Positions 61,495 through 64,000 of a DNA stretch of 64,000 bases are shown here, piece by piece. A model generated the notes under the pieces. It did not search any database, was not told the origin of the DNA, and saw only the letters and a program-made list of their open reading frames with translations. Both the position numbers and the translations under genes were made by a program. Within the stretch, counting starts at the first letter, position 1, and every line of letters begins with the position of its first letter. Where the stretch lies: contig JADJWD010000004.1 of the NCBI GenBank assembly GCA_016716535.1, positions 558,001-622,000 of the forward strand, given 5' to 3'. The stretch is from Betaproteobacteria bacterium. Lineage in GTDB: Bacteria > Pseudomonadota > Gammaproteobacteria > Burkholderiales > Burkholderiaceae_C.

Positions 61495-62049
61495 TCACTT
61501 GCCGTAGCGCGCCTTGGCGGCGTTGACGCAGTTGTCCTTCGCGTTGCCCGACATGCCGTCGCAGCGCTCGCGCGCGGCTTCGTACCCGGCCTCGCGCTTG
61601 TCGCCGGCAGCCTCGCGGCGGGCGTCCGCCGACGAACGCGCGGCTTGCGCGTCGGCCTTGGCGCGCGTGTGCGCCGCCTTCGCGTCCTTCATGCACACGT
61701 CCTTGTCGTTGCCGGCACGGTCGTCGCACTTCTCCTTGGCGACCTCGTAGGCGGCCTCGGCCCGAGCCTCGGCAACCTTGCTCTTGCCGCCCATGCCGCC
61801 ACCACCCTCGCGGCCCGCTTCGAGCTCGGCCAGCGCGATCTTCTCCTTGCCGCGTGCTTCGGCGGTGCAGATATCGCGCGCGTTGCCCGAAAGGCGCCCG
61901 CACGCCTCGCGCGCGGCCTTCGAATCGGCTTCGATGCGGTCCTTCTGCTGTGCGCGCATGTCATCGGCGGCCTGAGGCGCGGTGGCGGCAAACGACAGCG
62001 TGAACGCAGCGGCCAGCGCAGCCAGCAACGGGGAACGTCGGTATTTCAT
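61495..62049 (-). CDS. Exported protein with three C-x10-C repeats
   Basis: A 184-residue protein from the ATG at 62049 (AAGGAG upstream) with a signal peptide (LLAALAAAFTLSFAATAPQAA). The mature part is Ala/Lys/Glu-rich and helical, and contains three units: CGRLSGNARDIC, CDDRAGNDKDVC and CDGMSGNAKDNC, each C-x10-C followed by an Ala-rich charged helix. The six cysteines probably form three disulfides that staple helices in the periplasm. Similar proteins occur in Burkholderiales without assigned function. It is downstream of the PRC-barrel gene by 68 bases. Confidence 0.8.
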   Translation of the reverse strand: MKYRRSPLLAALAAAFTLSFAATAPQAADDMRAQQKDRIEADSKAAREACGRLSGNARDICTAEARGKEKIALAELEAGREGGGGMGGKSKVAEARAEAAYEVAKEKCDDRAGNDKDVCMKDAKAAHTRAKADAQAARSSADARREAAGDKREAGYEAARERCDGMSGNAKDNCVNAAKARYGK

Positions 62050-62117
62050 CGGAACACTCCTTGAGCAGTGATGACGGGGGATGCGTGGCAACTTCAGTGC
62101 CGGGTTCAGGGCCGGGT

Positions 62118-62459
62118 TCAGTGCCAGGTGACACCGTAGTAGTCGTAGACGCGGCGGCCGTAGTCGTCGTCGTACGGCGGCAGTTCGTCCTTGGCGTGCT
62201 TCGGCGCCGCGTTCAGCGTCTCTTTCTGCAGCGGCACGACGTACCCGTCCTTGCCGGTGTCGTAGGTCAGCATGTCCCACGGCAGCGGGTAGCGGTCGCT
62301 GCCGATGCCGAGGAAGCCGCCGAACTCGAGCACGGCGTAGCGCACGTTGCCCGAGCGCTTGTCGATCATCAGCGTGTCGATCGAGCCGAGCTTGTCGCCC
62401 GAGGGGTTGTAGACGGCCGTGCCTTCGACGCGGTCGGAACGGATGACGGGGTTGCCCAT
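62118..62459 (-). CDS. PRC-barrel domain protein
   Basis: A 113-residue protein. The PRC-barrel pattern is clear: SDRVEGTAVYNPSGDKLGSIDTLMIDKRSGNVRYAVLEFGGFLGIGSDRYPLPW. The C-terminal tail is acidic and Tyr-rich (YDDDYGRRVYDYYGVTWH). Small stand-alone PRC-barrel proteins are common among general stress genes; the domain is otherwise known from RimM and photosynthetic reaction-centre H subunits. No export signal is visible. AGGAGA lies just before the ATG. Confidence 0.92.
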   Translation of the reverse strand: MGNPVIRSDRVEGTAVYNPSGDKLGSIDTLMIDKRSGNVRYAVLEFGGFLGIGSDRYPLPWDMLTYDTGKDGYVVPLQKETLNAAPKHAKDELPPYDDDYGRRVYDYYGVTWH

Positions 62460-62507
62460 GGGTGTCTCTCCTGTCGGTTGAACGGTGGCGAAGCTGGCTG
62501 TTCTTGT

Positions 62508-62579
62508 TCAGAGCAGCCAGACGAGGAACAGCACGAAGGCCGGTACGCCCAGCAACCAGGCGGCGAGGTACTTGATCAC
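62508..62579 (-). CDS. 23-residue membrane peptide
   Basis: A tiny frame from a GTG at 62579 preceded by AAAGGAGA at good spacing: VIKYLAAWLLGVPAFVLFLV then WLL and a TGA. It would be one membrane helix with a positively charged, cytoplasmic-side start. It lies 48 bases upstream of the PRC-barrel gene on the same strand. The strong ribosome-binding site and the well-formed helix are the evidence; short membrane peptides of this kind accompany stress genes in related bacteria. Confidence 0.6.
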   Translation of the reverse strand: MIKYLAAWLLGVPAFVLFLVWLL

Positions 62580-62854
62580 GTCGTTTCTCCTTTCAGCGGC
62601 GCCGCAGCGTGTGTTCGCAGCGGCGACCCGGTGCGGGCACTGTGCCGGCGGTGCCGCGCCGCAGGTGTGAGCAGGAACCGCCAGGCGGCGTAGGACGAAA
62701 GCCCGTCCACCCCGAACCCGTCGCAGGCCGCGTGCCCGCGTGTTCCTCAGGTCCGGCCCTTGCCACATGCACCGACGCACGGCGGCAAACGAGCGCCTGG
62801 CCGCCTTCGTGTTTTCTGACTTCAAGCAGGCGCCCGACGACAGGAGTGAGAGTG

Positions 62855-63229
62855 ATGAGAAAGGACATGGGACAAGGCAAGTCGAGATCGCCTTCGGGGC
62901 CATCGACGCCCTCGATGCAGACGTCGCCTTCGGGGCAATCACCGGGCCGCGTGCAGGCCCCGGGACGTGACGGCGACGAGACGACGATGCCCGACCGTTC
63001 GGCCATCCGCGGCGAAGGCGACCCCCAGTCGGCTCGCAACTACAACGAGTCGCAACAGGACTTCGTGCAAAGCGGCGGCGTGCAGCAGGCCGCGCAACGG
63101 GCAGCGCCGCGTGACCAGGCGGAGTCCGAGTCGATGCAGGAGGCCGAAGCGAAGGCGCGCGAGCGCGCCAAGGGCGAAGACCCCACCGTGCCCGGCGCCA
63201 ACGCGCTGCACGGCAAGAAGAGCCCCTGA
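62855..63229 (+). CDS. Hypothetical hydrophilic stress-type protein
   Basis: A 124-residue protein from the ATG at 62855 with AGGAG eight bases upstream. The N-terminal third is Ser/Pro/Gln-rich and disordered. The conserved-looking part is DRSAIRGEGDPQSARNYNESQQDFVQSGGVQQAAQRAAPRDQAESESMQEAEAKARERAKGEDP, resembling uncharacterised proteins with an RxYxE...F/V..G...AA..A pattern found in Burkholderiales near CsbD- and PRC-type genes. No membrane or signal segment. Function unknown. Confidence 0.75.
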   Translation: MRKDMGQGKSRSPSGPSTPSMQTSPSGQSPGRVQAPGRDGDETTMPDRSAIRGEGDPQSARNYNESQQDFVQSGGVQQAAQRAAPRDQAESESMQEAEAKARERAKGEDPTVPGANALHGKKSP

Positions 63230-63301
63230 ACAGGTCGCTGAAACGAGCCGCCGCGCGGGATGCGCGGCGGCTCGTTCGTCGATCGGCGCGTCGTTCTGGC
63301 C

Positions 63302-63466
63302 TCAGCGCCGTTTCAGCGCGCTCATGATGAACCCGGCCAGCGCCAGGATCAGGAAGACGACGAACAGGATCTTCGCGATGCCCGCCGCGCTGGCGGCAAT
63401 GCCGCCGAAGCCGAAGAACGCCGCGATGAGCGCGATGACGAAGAAGACGACGGCGTAGTGCAGCAT
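63302..63466 (-). CDS. DUF1328 small membrane protein
   Basis: A 54-residue protein starting at the ATG at 63466 (AAGGAG upstream): MLHYAVVFFVIALIAAFFGF, then GGIAASAAGIAKILFVVFLI and LALAGFIMSALKRR. This is the DUF1328 (YtjA) family, two membrane helices joined by a GFGGIA-type turn. These proteins are widespread and stress-associated, without known mechanism. It follows the BON lipoprotein gene by 17 bases on the same strand, so they are probably cotranscribed. Confidence 0.93.
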   Translation of the reverse strand: MLHYAVVFFVIALIAAFFGFGGIAASAAGIAKILFVVFLILALAGFIMSALKRR

Positions 63467-63483
63467 GGTGCGGTCTCCTTCGT

Positions 63484-63852
63484 TCAGCGATTCGGGTTGA
63501 CCGTCAGCCGGTTGTCGACGGTGAGCACGCCGTCGATGCCGCGCGCCAGCTGCGTGGCACGGTCGCGTGCCGCCGCGTCGGGCGCGCTGCCCTTCAGCAC
63601 GACGCGGCCGTCGGTGGTGTCGACGTCGATGCGCAGCGCACTCAGCGACGCATCGGCGGCGAGCGCGCCGTTCACCGCAGCGGTGATCATCGCGTCCTTC
63701 GCCTTCTCGGCCACGACACCCGTGGCGCGCGCCGTGGCTTCGCCGACGTCGCGCGTCGCCTGTGCGGCCTCGGTCTGAGTTTCACGCGAACACGCCGCGA
63801 GCAGCGTCGACATCGCGATCATCGCGGTCGTCGAGAGTTGGACAAACGTCAT
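63484..63852 (-). CDS. BON-domain lipoprotein
   Basis: A 122-residue protein from the ATG at 63852, with GGGAGAG upstream. The signal ends in a lipobox (MSTLLAAC). A helical linker (TEAAQATRDVGEATARATGVVAEKAKD) precedes the BON domain AMITAAVNGALAADASLSALRIDVDTTDGRVVLKGSAPDAAARDRATQLARGIDGVLTVDNRLTV. It is a paralogue of the protein at 15222-15584. It should sit at the inner face of the outer membrane and help envelope integrity under osmotic stress. The 148 bases upstream to the window end hold no gene I can support. Confidence 0.93.
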   Translation of the reverse strand: MTFVQLSTTAMIAMSTLLAACSRETQTEAAQATRDVGEATARATGVVAEKAKDAMITAAVNGALAADASLSALRIDVDTTDGRVVLKGSAPDAAARDRATQLARGIDGVLTVDNRLTVNPNR

Positions 63853-64000
63853 GGTTCTCTCCCTGGCAGTGATGAAGTGCATCGGCGCCTGATGAAGTCA
63901 AGGGCACCGATGCGCCTGCACTCTAGGAACGAGCTTGCGAAACAGGTGTCGGACGTGCGCGGCGCGGGGCGTAGGACAACGTGCTTCAGGCAAGCGCGCG

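Overview
The window is a very GC-rich chromosomal segment, densely packed with genes on both strands. Gene content and order point to a betaproteobacterium of the order Burkholderiales, close to the Rubrivivax/Leptothrix/Methylibium group. The supporting neighbourhoods are tRNA-Leu-tig-clpP-clpX-lon, ilvB-ilvN-ilvC-pssA-leuA, nadE-glnB, a sigma factor followed by DUF3619, DUF3106 and RDD genes, and hpnCDE. The assignment rests on recognised proteins and synteny, not on a database search. I see no rRNA, CRISPR array, prophage or insertion sequence.

Region by region. 1-9.8 kb holds a cut-off carbamoyltransferase, a family 2 glycosyltransferase and an MFS transporter, then a few envelope and hypothetical genes, then a three-gene heptose operon (rfaE2, rfaE1, gmhA). 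This looks like a glycan or modified-sugar locus. 10.2-24 kb is accessory: a sigma-54-dependent response regulator, an SDR-DoxX fusion with a DUF2269 partner, OmpA and BON lipoproteins, an AsmA protein, an AI-2E family permease coupled to a CBS protein, a zinc alcohol dehydrogenase and a striking Gly/Ser/Tyr/Gln-rich disordered protein. 23.9-35.4 kb is core: prfB with its programmed frameshift, pepN, fbp, three tRNAs, and the proteostasis block lon, clpX, clpP, tig. 35.4-43 kb holds a two-gene RND efflux system with a clear promoter and palindromic operator, divergent from hpnCDE, which makes squalene from farnesyl diphosphate. 43-51.5 kb holds an IclR regulator, a PBP7-like endopeptidase and the branched-chain amino acid operon, in which leuA has its own leucine leader peptide and terminator. 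51.8-54.8 kb is a translationally coupled sigma factor operon. 54.8-61.4 kb carries glnB, nadE, a DUF482 acetyltransferase-fold gene, the soluble pyrophosphatase, and a membrane pyrophosphatase fused to an OmpA-like peptidoglycan-binding domain. 61.5-64 kb is a cluster of small envelope or stress proteins (PRC-barrel, DUF1328, BON and others).

Most worth following up: the H+-pyrophosphatase-OmpA fusion, the sigma/DUF3619/DUF3106 module that resembles a CnrH-CnrY-CnrX arrangement, the leuL attenuator written in codons that are rare in this genome, the FUS-like low-complexity protein, and the palindrome sitting on the RND promoter.
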